Part shown: in pieces, positions 25,109 to 33,173 of the stretch
Layout of the letters: the number at the start of each line of letters is the position of its first letter
How positions within the stretch are numbered: the first letter of the stretch is position 1
Origin: Tenacibaculum adriaticum
GTDB lineage: Bacteria > Bacteroidota > Bacteroidia > Flavobacteriales > Flavobacteriaceae
NCBI RefSeq assembly: GCF_008124875.1
Contig: NZ_VNIA01000006.1
Coordinates: forward strand, 1-64,000
Reading direction: 5' to 3'
DNA length: 64,000 nucleotides
Translations under genes and position numbers: made by a program
The notes under the pieces: generated by a model
What the model was told of the DNA's origin: nothing
The model's database searches: none
What the model saw: the letters and a program-made list of their open reading frames with translations, nothing else

Positions 25109-25636
25109 TTATGCTTCGGCATCGTAAAAATCGCTTTTCCATTTTCCTTGAACACGCATCACTTGTTCAATTACATCACGGGCACAACCTTCTCCGCCTT
25201 TTTTATCTGAAATATATTTTGAGATTTGTTGAATTTCTCTTACCGCATCATTTGGGCAACAAGGCATCCCTACTAATCTCATAACGGGTAAATCTGGTAT
25301 GTCATCACCCATGTATAAAACGTTCTCTGGATTAATTTCGTATTTCTTTATTAATTCGTTAAACTGTTCGATTTTGTTATGTGCATCTAAATAGACATCT
25401 GTGAGGCCTAAATTTTGAAGTCGTGTTCTAACTCCTTCATTCTTTCCTCCGGAAATTACACACACACGTAAGCCTGCTTTTATAGCAGATTTTAATGCAT
25501 ATCCATCCTTAATACTCATGTGTCTAATAAGTTGCCCGTCAGGAAAAACAGTCACTACTCCGTTAGTTAATACACCATCTACATCAAATATAAGAGTGTC
25601 TATCTGAGTAAAAATTTCTTTATAACTTTTATCCAT
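25109..25636 (-). CDS. KdsC-like HAD phosphatase (KDO-8-phosphate phosphatase family)
   Basis: 175 residues of the YrbI/KdsC type, a capless HAD enzyme. The nucleophile and general acid are D18 and D20 in LIFDVDGVLTNG, the threonine/serine motif is VISGGKN, the lysine motif lies near HNKIEQF and the final acidic motif is YMGDDIPDLPVM. The family removes phosphate from 3-deoxy-manno-octulosonate 8-phosphate on the way to lipopolysaccharide KDO. The start overlaps the preceding gene by 8 bp. Other HAD sugar-phosphate substrates cannot be excluded. Confidence 0.88.
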   Translation of the reverse strand: MDKSYKEIFTQIDTLIFDVDGVLTNGVVTVFPDGQLIRHMSIKDGYALKSAIKAGLRVCVISGGKNEGVRTRLQNLGLTDVYLDAHNKIEQFNELIKKYEINPENVLYMGDDIPDLPVMRLVGMPCCPNDAVREIQQISKYISDKKGGEGCARDVIEQVMRVQGKWKSDFYDAEA

Positions 25637-26375
25637 TTTGGATTGATTGTGTTAATAATTTATAAATTTCTTGTTGGTTTTCGTTCAGCAAATCTAAATG
25701 ATTTTTAATTGTTTTTTGATCGTTGCGTATTGCTGGTCCTGTTTGTGCTTCTTTAGGCGATAAAAAATCAATCTTAGTAGCAGTTTCCATAATTAAAGGA
25801 TGTAACACCTCAAAAGGGACATTGTATTCATCACAAATATCGTTCCCAATTTTATACATATGATTTACGAAATTGTTTACAAACACTGCAGCTACATGTA
25901 ATTGTTGGCGTTGTTGTGAGTTAATATGATATATTTTTTTTCCGATAGTTAAGGCTAATTCTTCTAATAAAGCTAAATCTTTTTTATTTTTAGCTTCTAA
26001 ACAAAATGGAATTTTCTCAAAATTAACTTCTTTGCTTTTTGAAAAACTCTGCAACAGATAAAAAACTCCTTTTCTTCCTTTGTTTTGTAGTAAATTTAAA
26101 GAAACACTACCAGAAGTATGTACCACCAAAGCTTTTTTATTTGTAATCATAGAAGAAACTTCAGGAATAGCATCGTCAGAAACCGAAATAATATATACAT
26201 CAGCATCTTTTAAGAGTTCTAATTTGTTGGTAATAGAAACACTATTTTTTAAATATGCTATTTTATTAATAGAACGTGCATATACCTGTTTTACATCAAC
26301 ATTATCAGCTTTTAAAAAAGCTTTAGTTATGTGATATGCTACATTTCCGTTACCAATAATTACTACTGAAATCAT
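25629..26375 (-). CDS. Rossmann-fold DUF2520 protein (putative NADP oxidoreductase)
   Basis: 248 residues. The N-terminal half is a nucleotide-binding Rossmann domain of the NADP oxidoreductase/F420-like type (VVIIGNGNVAYHITKAF at 4-20; VHTSGSVSLNLL). The C-terminal half is the helical DUF2520 domain (QQRQQLHVAAVFVNNFVNH, LHPLIMETATKID). Such proteins resemble ketopantoate reductase-like or prephenate dehydrogenase-like enzymes, but no reaction is established. It is co-transcribed with the KdsC-like gene and diverges from bshB1. Confidence 0.85.
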   Translation of the reverse strand: MISVVIIGNGNVAYHITKAFLKADNVDVKQVYARSINKIAYLKNSVSITNKLELLKDADVYIISVSDDAIPEVSSMITNKKALVVHTSGSVSLNLLQNKGRKGVFYLLQSFSKSKEVNFEKIPFCLEAKNKKDLALLEELALTIGKKIYHINSQQRQQLHVAAVFVNNFVNHMYKIGNDICDEYNVPFEVLHPLIMETATKIDFLSPKEAQTGPAIRNDQKTIKNHLDLLNENQQEIYKLLTQSIQNG

Positions 26376-26448
26376 AAGAGCGAAGATATTGATATTTTAT
26401 CGCAAAAGAAAAATGGTTTTAGTAAATTCGCTGATATTTATTTTAGAT

Positions 26449-27165
26449 ATGAAGTTAGATATTTTAGCCTTTGGTGCGCATCCAGATGATGTTGAATTAG
26501 GGTGTGCAGCAACGATAGCCAAAGAGATTTCTTTAGGAAAAAAAGTTGGAATTGTAGATTTAACTCAAGGAGAATTGGGTACACGAGGTTCTGCAGAACT
26601 TCGTTTTACTGAAGCAGAAAACGCCAAAGAGATTTTGGGAGTTTCTATACGTGAAAATTTAGGTTTTGCAGATGGATTTTTTACAAACGACAAAGAACAT
26701 CAATTGGAAATCATTAAAATGATACGCAAATACCAACCAGAAATTGTGTTGTGTAATGCTATTGATGATCGGCATATAGACCATCCAAAAGGAAGTAAAT
26801 TAGTATCTGACGCCTGTTTTTTAAGTGGATTGGTAAAAGTGGAAACTGAATTAAATGGAGTTTATCAAGAAAGGTGGAGACCAAAACAAGTATTTCACTA
26901 CATACAATGGAAAAGTATAGAGCCAGATTTTGTAGTTGATGTTACAGGTTTTATGAATAAAAAAATAGCCTCAGTTATGGCATATTCTTCTCAGTTTTAC
27001 GATCCGAAAAGTAATGAGCCAGAAACACCAATTACTAGTAAAAACTTTACAGATAGTGTTGAATACCGTGCAAAAGACCTAGGAAGATTAATAGGAGTAG
27101 AGTATGCAGAAGGTTTTACCTCAGAGCGTTACGTAGGAGTCGAAAATTTAAGCAAATTAATTTAA
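26449..27165 (+). CDS. bshB1: Bacillithiol biosynthesis deacetylase BshB1
   Basis: 238 residues of the LmbE/PIG-L zinc deacetylase family. The metal motif is in FGAHPDDVELGC and the distal histidine in DDRHIDHPKGS; TQGELGTRG and SSQFYDPKSNEP are typical of BshB1. It removes acetyl from GlcNAc-malate in bacillithiol synthesis. I choose the ATG at 26449 (MKLDILAFGAHPDD) because the 20 upstream residues are not family-like. The cysteine-adding enzyme BshC is encoded at 44064 in the same window, consistent with a bacillithiol-making Bacteroidota. Confidence 0.93.
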   Translation: MKLDILAFGAHPDDVELGCAATIAKEISLGKKVGIVDLTQGELGTRGSAELRFTEAENAKEILGVSIRENLGFADGFFTNDKEHQLEIIKMIRKYQPEIVLCNAIDDRHIDHPKGSKLVSDACFLSGLVKVETELNGVYQERWRPKQVFHYIQWKSIEPDFVVDVTGFMNKKIASVMAYSSQFYDPKSNEPETPITSKNFTDSVEYRAKDLGRLIGVEYAEGFTSERYVGVENLSKLI

Positions 27166-27172
27166 AAAAATG

Positions 27173-27203
27173 TTTGTTGAATTTAAATTTTGATGTATAT
27201 TTG
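27173..27203 (+). promoter_or_regulatory. Promoter of tRNA-His
   Basis: TTTG (27173-27176) and, 19 bp later, TATATTTG (27196-27203) form a full Bacteroidota vegetative promoter (-33 and -7 elements). The mature tRNA begins 19 bp after it. This serves as a reference for the other promoters in the window. Confidence 0.85.
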
Positions 27204-27221
27204 CACCCGCAAGTTACAAAT

Positions 27222-27297
27222 GGTGATTGTAGCTCAGTTGGTTAGAGCATCGGTTTGTGGTACCGAGGGTCGCGGGTTCGAATCCCGTCTTTCACCC
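27222..27297 (+). tRNA. tRNA-His (anticodon GTG)
   Basis: A cloverleaf with D arm AGCTCAGTTGGTTAGAGC, anticodon stem CGGTT/ACCGA with GTG in the loop, and T arm GCGGGTTCGAATCCCGT. A G precedes position 1 and the discriminator is C, as in histidine tRNAs. Two T-T oppositions fall in the acceptor stem. CCA is not encoded. Confidence 0.95.
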
Positions 27298-27299
27298 AA

Positions 27300-27330
27300 A
27301 AGTCTTTTCAGTATCGGAAAGACTTTTTTT
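27300..27330 (+). terminator. Terminator after tRNA-His
   Basis: AAGTCTTT pairs with AAAGACTT around a ten-base loop and is followed by a T7 tract. Confidence 0.85.
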
Positions 27331-27415
27331 ATACTCTTTATTTTGAGGTATAAAATCAAAAAGATACTACTCAATTTTTAAGAACTAAAAACCATTCAAT
27401 TTGAATGGATTTTTA

Positions 27416-28324
27416 CTATTTAGCTTTAGCTTTTTTATCTAACCACTGTTGATATTTGTTTTTATGTTTAAATCGTTTGTGCGACCATAAATAAAATTCA
27501 GGTTGTTTTAGTATGTGTTTCTCAGTAATTTTTAAGTATAATTCTGTTAAATCATAATTTTTAAAACTAGGAGCATCTTCTGTTATAAGTTCGAATTCTG
27601 CTTGGTAATAACCTCTTTTCAATTTAGTAACACTCATGTTTACTACTGCAAAATTGTGTTTCTTAGCTAAAATTTCAGCACCAGTATGCACTGGAACAAA
27701 ATTATTTAAAAAAGTAGCCCAATGTTTAGTTTTATATAGTTGAGGTGATTGGTCGCTTAATAAAATGTATAAACTTTGAATTTTTTCTTTTACTCTTTTT
27801 TCAATAGATTTAGTAAAGATTGAAGTGTATACACCATCATAACCAAATTTCATTCGAGAAGATTTAATTACTTTTTCAAAATAAGGATTTTGGATTTTTG
27901 TATAAGCACCATAACAAGGAATATCGGTAGATAATGGTAAGCCAAAAGATAATTCCCAGTTGTTGTGATGAGATCCCAATAAAGCAATACTTCTCCCTTT
28001 TTTATTTAAATCGTTTATAACGTCAATATTTTTATAAACATATCTTTTTTTAATTTCTTTTTCTGAAATAGAAAATGATTTAATACTTTCAAAAATCAAA
28101 TCAGTAAAATGTTTAAAGAATTTTTTAGAGATATTTCTTATTTCTTTTTCAGATTTTTCTGGAAAAGCCATTTTTAAATTATCAACCACTATTTTTTTTC
28201 GATATCCAAAAACGTAATAAATTAGAAAAAAGAAGAAATCGGATATTACATATAAAATACGTATCGGTAATCTAGAGATTAACCAAATAAAAGGATACGT
28301 AAGAGCAAAAACTAAAAATGGCAT
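27416..28324 (-). CDS. LpxL/HtrB-family lipid A-type acyltransferase
   Basis: 302 residues with an N-terminal membrane anchor (about 1-38). The acyltransferase catalytic box HX4(D/E) is H119-E124 in GSHHNNWE, followed by the family segments YGAYTKIQNPYFEKVI and ILLSDQSPQ. These enzymes add secondary acyl chains to lipid A at the inner membrane. Related members in Bacteroidota also acylate other amines, so the acceptor is not certain. It is a single gene between tRNA-His and the rhomboid gene, divergent from the latter. Confidence 0.88.
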   Translation of the reverse strand: MPFLVFALTYPFIWLISRLPIRILYVISDFFFFLIYYVFGYRKKIVVDNLKMAFPEKSEKEIRNISKKFFKHFTDLIFESIKSFSISEKEIKKRYVYKNIDVINDLNKKGRSIALLGSHHNNWELSFGLPLSTDIPCYGAYTKIQNPYFEKVIKSSRMKFGYDGVYTSIFTKSIEKRVKEKIQSLYILLSDQSPQLYKTKHWATFLNNFVPVHTGAEILAKKHNFAVVNMSVTKLKRGYYQAEFELITEDAPSFKNYDLTELYLKITEKHILKQPEFYLWSHKRFKHKNKYQQWLDKKAKAK

Positions 28325-28422
28325 ATATAAAAATTAAGCCACAAATATCGAATTTTAAAATTGAAAACAAACCAAATTTATAGGAGATTTGACTATGTTT
28401 GTTGTATAAATGATAATATAAA

Positions 28423-29070
28423 ATGAATCAAATTGTATTAATAATAATTATTGCGAATGTTTTAGTCTCTATAAAAGGGTTTAGTGATGCTGCTTTTTTT
28501 GACAAGTATAAATTTCAAATAGGAAATATAAAAGCAGGAGAGAAGTTACGAATGGTAACTTCTGGTTTTTTACATGTAGATTGGTTGCATTTAGGTTTTA
28601 ATATGTATGCGCTATATCTGTTTGGTAAAATTGTAGCATCAAGTTTTGGGAATGTGAGTTTTTTATTGATCTATTTTGGAAGTCTGCTAATAGGAAGTTT
28701 GTATTCTTTTAGTCAGCATAAAAATGAGACCTATTATTCTGCAGTAGGGGCTTCCGGAGCAGTATCAGGAATTGTGTTTTCTGCGATTATTTTGTATCCA
28801 GATATGGAACTTATTATGTTGCCAATTCCAATTCCAATTCCAGGTTATATTTTTGGAATAGGATATTTATTATACTCGATTTATGGAATGAAAAACAGGG
28901 TAGGTAATATTGGTCATTCTGCGCATTTAGGTGGGGCGATTGGAGGATATCTATTAACCCTATTAATGCGTCCTTCCGTTGTAAGTAATAACACTACAAT
29001 GATTTTAATTATGGGAGGTATTATTGCAGGGTTACTCTTTTTTGGAGATAAATTACAGTTAAAGAAATAA
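28423..29070 (+). CDS. Rhomboid intramembrane serine protease
   Basis: 215 residues with six membrane segments. The signature is complete: HLGFNMYALYLFG in the second segment, nucleophile S111 in GASGAVSG and catalytic H168 in GHSAHLGGAIGG. It cleaves membrane proteins within the bilayer; the target is unknown. It is a single gene that ends in a strong hairpin directly before the tRNA-Gly on the other strand. Confidence 0.93.
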   Translation: MNQIVLIIIIANVLVSIKGFSDAAFFDKYKFQIGNIKAGEKLRMVTSGFLHVDWLHLGFNMYALYLFGKIVASSFGNVSFLLIYFGSLLIGSLYSFSQHKNETYYSAVGASGAVSGIVFSAIILYPDMELIMLPIPIPIPGYIFGIGYLLYSIYGMKNRVGNIGHSAHLGGAIGGYLLTLLMRPSVVSNNTTMILIMGGIIAGLLFFGDKLQLKK

Positions 29071-29101
29071 AAAAATCCGAAACATTTGTTTCGGATTTTT
29101 T
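29071..29101. terminator. Terminator after rhomboid gene
   Basis: AAAAATCCGAAAC pairs with GTTTCGGATTTTT around ATTT. It lies between the rhomboid stop and the 3' end of the converging tRNA-Gly, so it may end both transcripts. Confidence 0.88.
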
Positions 29102-29105
29102 GTTG

Positions 29106-29178
29106 AGCGAGAGACCGGGTTCGAACCGGCGACATTCAGCTTGGAAGGCTGACGCTCTACCAACTGAGCTACTCTCGC
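29106..29178 (-). tRNA. tRNA-Gly (anticodon TCC)
   Basis: On the minus strand a full cloverleaf: acceptor GCGAGAG/CTCTCGC, D arm AGCTCAGTTGGTAGAGC, anticodon TCC, T arm CCGGTTCGAACCCGG, discriminator T. CCA is not encoded. Confidence 0.97.
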
Positions 29179-29195
29179 CTTTGGTATTGCGGTTG

Positions 29196-29225
29196 CAAAT
29201 ATAAGAGCATTTTTAAAACTTACAA
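29196..29225 (-). promoter_or_regulatory. Promoter of tRNA-Gly
   Basis: Minus-strand TTG (29225-29223), 19 bp spacer, TATATTTG (29203-29196): a complete vegetative promoter in front of the tRNA. Confidence 0.85.
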
Positions 29226-29242
29226 TACTTTTTTGTAAAAAA

Positions 29243-29689
29243 TTAATAAAATTTTTTATTCTCACGCATAACTTTCACGAAATGAAATCCATAGATCTCA
29301 AAACCTTCGTTATAATAGAATTTGTGAGATTTTCGGTTGCCAGTATAGGTATTTAACTCTATAGCTTCACACCCTTTCGATTTTGTGTATTCGTAAATCC
29401 ATTTAAAAAATTGATTTCCAATGTTTTTCCCACGATAATCTTCGTTGATTATTACATGGTCAGGTTCTACACTCTTGCCAATGTAGTGTCTAGTTGAATA
29501 CCATAAACCACTAATGCCTATTAATTTTTCATCATCAAAAACACCAACACATTCATAATTTTGGTAATTTACCATTTCTAAAACACGTTGCTTTAGTAAA
29601 TCAAGAGGGGTAGTTGTATTTAATTTTTGGAGTAGAGGAATAATTTGTAAAATACCTTCTTTTTCAATCGGTTTAAATTGAATGCTCAT
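29243..29689 (-). CDS. GNAT-family N-acetyltransferase
   Basis: 148 residues with the acetyl-CoA fold: CVGVFDDEKLIGISGLWY (strands 2-3), VINEDYRGKNIGNQFFKWIYEYTKSKG (motif A with the R-G-K-N-I-G pyrophosphate loop) and NRKSHKFYYNEGFEIYGFHFVK (motif B). The substrate is not predictable. It diverges from a second GNAT gene across 27 bp. Confidence 0.88.
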   Translation of the reverse strand: MSIQFKPIEKEGILQIIPLLQKLNTTTPLDLLKQRVLEMVNYQNYECVGVFDDEKLIGISGLWYSTRHYIGKSVEPDHVIINEDYRGKNIGNQFFKWIYEYTKSKGCEAIELNTYTGNRKSHKFYYNEGFEIYGFHFVKVMRENKKFY

Positions 29690-29716
29690 TAGTGTAATAA
29701 TTTTAAGATAAAGATA

Positions 29717-30154
29717 TTGAAATCTATTAAAAATATAACTGCTGAAGAAACTTATTCTATCAGAAAAGAAGTCTTACGAAAAGGAATTGATTTGCCTTAC
29801 GAATTTAATGGAGATTTCGATAAAGACACATTTCATTTAGGAGCTTATAAAAATGGGGAACTTGTTGGTGTAGTTAGCTTTATGAGGGTGAAATGCGATT
29901 CGTTAAAAGGAAATCAATATCAATTAAGAGGAATGGCAACATTGTCTAAAGCAAGAGGTTTAGGTTTTGGAAGGCTTTTAATTAATACAGCGACAAATGA
30001 ATTAAAAAAAAAGGAGGTGGATTTTATTTGGTGTAATGCGAGAGAAGTGGCTCTTAAATTTTATGAAAACAATGGGTTTAAAATTCTTGGAGATTCGTTT
30101 GAAATTGATAAAGTAGGAACTCATTTTAAAATGTATAAAAACCTAAACTTATAA
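29717..30154 (+). CDS. GNAT-family N-acetyltransferase
   Basis: 145 residues with KNGELVGVVSFMRVK, QLRGMATLSKARGLGFGRLLINTATNELKKK (acetyl-CoA loop) and FIWCNAREVALKFYENNGFKILGDSFEI. The arrangement is that of ElaA-like or small-molecule acetyltransferases; the substrate is unknown. The metallo-hydrolase gene follows after 2 bp, so they form an operon. Confidence 0.87.
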   Translation: MKSIKNITAEETYSIRKEVLRKGIDLPYEFNGDFDKDTFHLGAYKNGELVGVVSFMRVKCDSLKGNQYQLRGMATLSKARGLGFGRLLINTATNELKKKEVDFIWCNAREVALKFYENNGFKILGDSFEIDKVGTHFKMYKNLNL

Positions 30155-30156
30155 CA

Positions 30157-31050
30157 ATGAAAATAATTAAAATTCAGTTATGTGTTTTATTGGTACTAAT
30201 TACATCATTAACATATAGTCAAAATACAGAAGTAATTATTGAGCCTGTTAAGATTACAGACAACATTTATATGTTAAAAGGGCAAGGAGGAAACATTGGA
30301 TTGTTTGTGGGAGAGGATGGCGTTTTCATGATTGATGATCAATTTGCAAGACTAACACCTAAAATTTTATCAGCAATAAAAAAAATAACGAATACGCCTG
30401 TTAAATATCTAATCAATACACATTGGCATGGAGATCATACAGGAGGAAACGCAAATATGACAAAAGAAGGAACGATAATCGTATCGCATGAAAATGTTAG
30501 AAAACGCATGAGTGTTGATAATGTTGTTAGAGGAAAAAAACGTCCAGCTTCTCCAAAAGCTGCACTACCAATAATCACATTTACGAATGATATAATGCTT
30601 CATTTAAATGGAGAGGATATTTTGGTGTCTCATGTTCATAATGCACATACTGACGGAGATGCTCATATCTATTTCACCAAAAGTAATGTAATACATATGG
30701 GAGACACGTATTTTCAAGGTAAGTTCCCTTATATAGATATCGATAGTGGAGGTAGCATAGATGGTTATATTACTTCTGCAGAAAAAGCCATAAGATTAGC
30801 AGATGATGAAACTGTAATTATACCAGGTCATTTAAATCTTTCTAATAAAAAAGAGTTAATTGCTTTTAAAGAGATGCTGGTTATTTTAAGAGATAGAGTT
30901 CAAAAAGAGATTGCATCAGGAAAAAGTCTAGAAGAGGTGAAAAACAATAAAAATATTACGAAAGAATTCGAAAAGGACTATAATTGGAGTTTTATAAACG
31001 ATGAAAAAATAAGAGTAAGTATTTATAAAAGTTTGAAAAAAAGTAAATAA
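30157..31050 (+). CDS. Secreted metallo-beta-lactamase fold hydrolase
   Basis: 297 residues with a signal peptide ending near YSQN (1-22). The zinc motif HxHxDH is H89, H91, D93, H94 (NTHWHGDHTGGN), with further ligands in HVHNAHTDGDAHIYF and IPGHLNL. Length and order match the quinoprotein relay-like or cyclase-type MBL-fold proteins found widely in Bacteroidota. A true carbapenemase is not implied. It is the second gene of a short operon with a GNAT gene and ends in a hairpin. Confidence 0.9.
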   Translation: MKIIKIQLCVLLVLITSLTYSQNTEVIIEPVKITDNIYMLKGQGGNIGLFVGEDGVFMIDDQFARLTPKILSAIKKITNTPVKYLINTHWHGDHTGGNANMTKEGTIIVSHENVRKRMSVDNVVRGKKRPASPKAALPIITFTNDIMLHLNGEDILVSHVHNAHTDGDAHIYFTKSNVIHMGDTYFQGKFPYIDIDSGGSIDGYITSAEKAIRLADDETVIIPGHLNLSNKKELIAFKEMLVILRDRVQKEIASGKSLEEVKNNKNITKEFEKDYNWSFINDEKIRVSIYKSLKKSK

Positions 31051-31080
31051 AAAAAGCTCAAACATTTCTGTTTGAGCTTT
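31051..31080. terminator. Terminator between MBL gene and tRNA-Met
   Basis: AAAAAGCTCAAAC pairs with GTTTGAGCTTT around ATTTCT. The position suggests use from both strands. Confidence 0.85.
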
Positions 31081-31081
31081 G

Positions 31082-31155
31082 TAGCGAAGACGGGATTTGA
31101 ACCCGTGACCTCAGGGTTATGAATCCTGCGCTCTAACCAACTGAGCTACCTCGCC
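31082..31155 (-). tRNA. tRNA-Met (anticodon CAT)
   Basis: On the minus strand a cloverleaf with acceptor GGCGAGG/CTTCGCT (one G-T at each end), D arm AGCTCAGTTGGTTAGAGC, anticodon CAT, T arm CGGGTTCAAATCCCG and discriminator A. The standard first pair and the D arm speak for elongator Met rather than the initiator; a lysidine-modified Ile tRNA cannot be ruled out by eye. Confidence 0.92.
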
Positions 31156-31167
31156 TGATTGCGGGTG

Positions 31168-31197
31168 CAAATATAAATCAATTTTAGATTTTAGCAA
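31168..31197 (-). promoter_or_regulatory. Promoter of tRNA-Met
   Basis: Minus-strand TTG (31197-31195), 19 bp spacer, TATATTTG (31175-31168). Confidence 0.85.
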
Positions 31198-31259
31198 TAA
31201 ATCTGGGTAATTTTTTTAAAAAAGAATATTTACCTATATTGCCCTTCAAATTAACAGAA

Positions 31260-31643
31260 ATGAGTAAAATAAAATTTGAACTAGAAATTCCTGTTCACGC
31301 ATCACCAGCAATGTTATATCAATATTTTGCAACTCCTTCAGGATTAGAAGAGTGGTTTGCTGATAAAGTGAATTCTAGAGGAAAATTAATTACATTTTTT
31401 TGGGATGATAGTGAAGAGGAGGCAACAATTTTGTCTAAAAAGAGTGATGAACGTGTAAAGTATAAATGGACGGAAAGCGAAGGGGACGATAGTTATTTTG
31501 AGTTTAAAATCCAAGTTGATGCTTTAACTAAAGATGTTTCTGTAATTATAACTGATTTTGCTGATGATGAGGAAAGCGCAGAAGAAGCAAAAATGTTATG
31601 GGAAAACCAAATTGATGAATTAAAACACGCAATTGGAGCCTAA
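31260..31643 (+). CDS. START-like domain protein
   Basis: 127 residues from the ATG at 31260 (MSKIKFELEIPVHASPAMLYQYFATPSGLEEWFAD), a helix-grip fold related to the AHSA1/SRPBCC group and widely present in Bacteroidota. Members bind hydrophobic ligands, but the ligand of this subgroup is unknown. I reject seven upstream in-frame residues as a start because the family begins at MSKIKFELE. It is a single gene with its own terminator. Confidence 0.85.
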   Translation: MSKIKFELEIPVHASPAMLYQYFATPSGLEEWFADKVNSRGKLITFFWDDSEEEATILSKKSDERVKYKWTESEGDDSYFEFKIQVDALTKDVSVIITDFADDEESAEEAKMLWENQIDELKHAIGA

Positions 31644-31671
31644 GCTCAAAATGGTTTATAAAAATAAATAG

Positions 31672-31698
31672 AAGCTCGACAAATTGTCGAGCTTTTTT
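31672..31698 (+). terminator. Terminator after START-like gene
   Basis: AAGCTCGAC pairs with GTCGAGCTT around AAAT and is followed by T residues. Confidence 0.85.
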
Positions 31699-31748
31699 AT
31701 GGATAAACCTTATTGAAATCAGTAAATTTGCTGTCAAATTCTTTATTG

Positions 31749-32579
31749 ATGATAAATTACAACGGAAACTTAATTAATACTTCAGAAGTAAATATTTCTC
31801 ATGAAAACAGAGCCTTTAAATTTGGAGATGGTGTTTTTGAAACAGTTAAAATTCAAAATAATAAAGTTGTTTTTTGGGAAGATCATTATTTTAGACTAAT
31901 GGCTTCTATGCGAATGTTGCGAATGAAAATTCCAATGGAGTTTACGTTAGAATTTTTAGAAGAACAAATTTTAAAAGTTGTAGAAACTAATCCTATAAAT
32001 ACTATTTTAAGAGCTAGGTTGTCTATATACAGAAAAGATGGAGGTTTATATACACCTACTACTAATGAAGTAGACTTTATTATAGATGTAAAAACTGTTA
32101 CTTATCAAACGAAATCTACTTATACAATTGATTTGTATAAAGATTTTTATAACTTTTCAGGTTTATTGTCAACTGTAAAAACAACAAACAGGATGCTAAA
32201 TACATTAGCTTCTGTTTTTGCGCAAGAGAATGATTTAGATAATTGTATTTTATTAAATGAGCGAAAAAGTGTTGTTGAAGCAACGAATGGAAATATTTTT
32301 ATTATTAAAGAAAACATAATTAAAACACCAGCGTTGTCTGAAGGATGTATTAAGGGAATTGTTCGAAAAAAAATAATGGAAATTATTGAAAAACATCCTG
32401 ATTATACCCTTGAGGAAACTTCAATTTCTCCTTTTGAAATTCAGAAAGCTGATGAAGTATTTATTACAAATGCTATTATCGGGATTCAACCAGTTACAAA
32501 CTATCGTAAAAAAACATTTAGTACATTCATAGGAGAGAAGTTACAAAACAGCTTAAAACTTATATCTATAACATCTTAA
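31749..32579 (+). CDS. Class IV aminotransferase (PabC/IlvE-like)
   Basis: 276 residues of the PLP fold IV family. The start MINYNGNLINTSEVNISHENRAFKFGDGVFETVKI is typical, so the ATG at 31749 is preferred over one 12 codons upstream. The PLP lysine lies in STVKTTNRMLN and the cofactor-phosphate region in EATNGNIFII. Members act as aminodeoxychorismate lyase, branched-chain or D-amino-acid transaminases; the length and motifs favour a PabC-like lyase, but this is not certain. The stop overlaps the converging YqgE gene by 4 bp. Confidence 0.85.
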   Translation: MINYNGNLINTSEVNISHENRAFKFGDGVFETVKIQNNKVVFWEDHYFRLMASMRMLRMKIPMEFTLEFLEEQILKVVETNPINTILRARLSIYRKDGGLYTPTTNEVDFIIDVKTVTYQTKSTYTIDLYKDFYNFSGLLSTVKTTNRMLNTLASVFAQENDLDNCILLNERKSVVEATNGNIFIIKENIIKTPALSEGCIKGIVRKKIMEIIEKHPDYTLEETSISPFEIQKADEVFITNAIIGIQPVTNYRKKTFSTFIGEKLQNSLKLISITS

Positions 32580-33133
32580 TTCATCTGAACATCACCCGGT
32601 GCATTTGCCCAAATCTTATATTTACCTCCTTTTTGTAGAAGCTTATTTTTCCAGATAGTTTCTTCATCTACAGAAAAAATATTCTCATAATCATTTTTTG
32701 AAACAAACCAAGAGTTTGTATCGAGTTCATTATCAAGTTGATCTGTAGACCATCCAGAGTATCCGAGAAAAAAACGAATATCAGTATTCTCTAATTTGTT
32801 TTCTGAAAGTAATTCTTTTAACTGATTAAAATTACCGCCCCAGTATATACCCTCGGCAACTTTAATGCTGTCGGTTAATAAATCAGGAACACGATGCACA
32901 AAATACAAATTATCCTGCTCCACAGGGCCGCCTTGATATACCGTAAAGTTACAGTCTATATCTGGAATTAAATCACTAAGAATGTATTCTAAAGGTTTGT
33001 TCAATATAAAACCAACCGTACTATCTTTAGAGTGCTCGGTAAGTAAAATAATGGAACGTTTAAACGAATCATCATTTAAAATTGATGGCTCTGCAATAAG
33101 AAGCCTTCCTTTTTCTGGTTTTAAAGCAACCAT
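32576..33133 (-). CDS. YqgE/AlgH family protein
   Basis: 185 residues with the typical start KGRLLIAEPSILNDDSFKRSIILLTEHS, then VGFILNKPL, VYQGGPVEQDNLYFVHR and FLGYSGWSTDQLDNEL. The fold is known, but the biochemical role is not. It lies between the aminotransferase (convergent) and uvrA (same strand, 40 bp upstream). Confidence 0.92.
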   Translation of the reverse strand: MVALKPEKGRLLIAEPSILNDDSFKRSIILLTEHSKDSTVGFILNKPLEYILSDLIPDIDCNFTVYQGGPVEQDNLYFVHRVPDLLTDSIKVAEGIYWGGNFNQLKELLSENKLENTDIRFFLGYSGWSTDQLDNELDTNSWFVSKNDYENIFSVDEETIWKNKLLQKGGKYKIWANAPGDVQMN

Positions 33134-33173
33134 ATTTCCTCTTTCTTTATGGTACTAAATATAACAATATTTT

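Noticed and set aside
27222..27297. Two T-T oppositions in the tRNA-His acceptor stem as a sign of a pseudo-tRNA
   Set aside because: All other arms pair well, a full promoter and a terminator flank it, and the histidine identity elements are present; the gene is probably functional.
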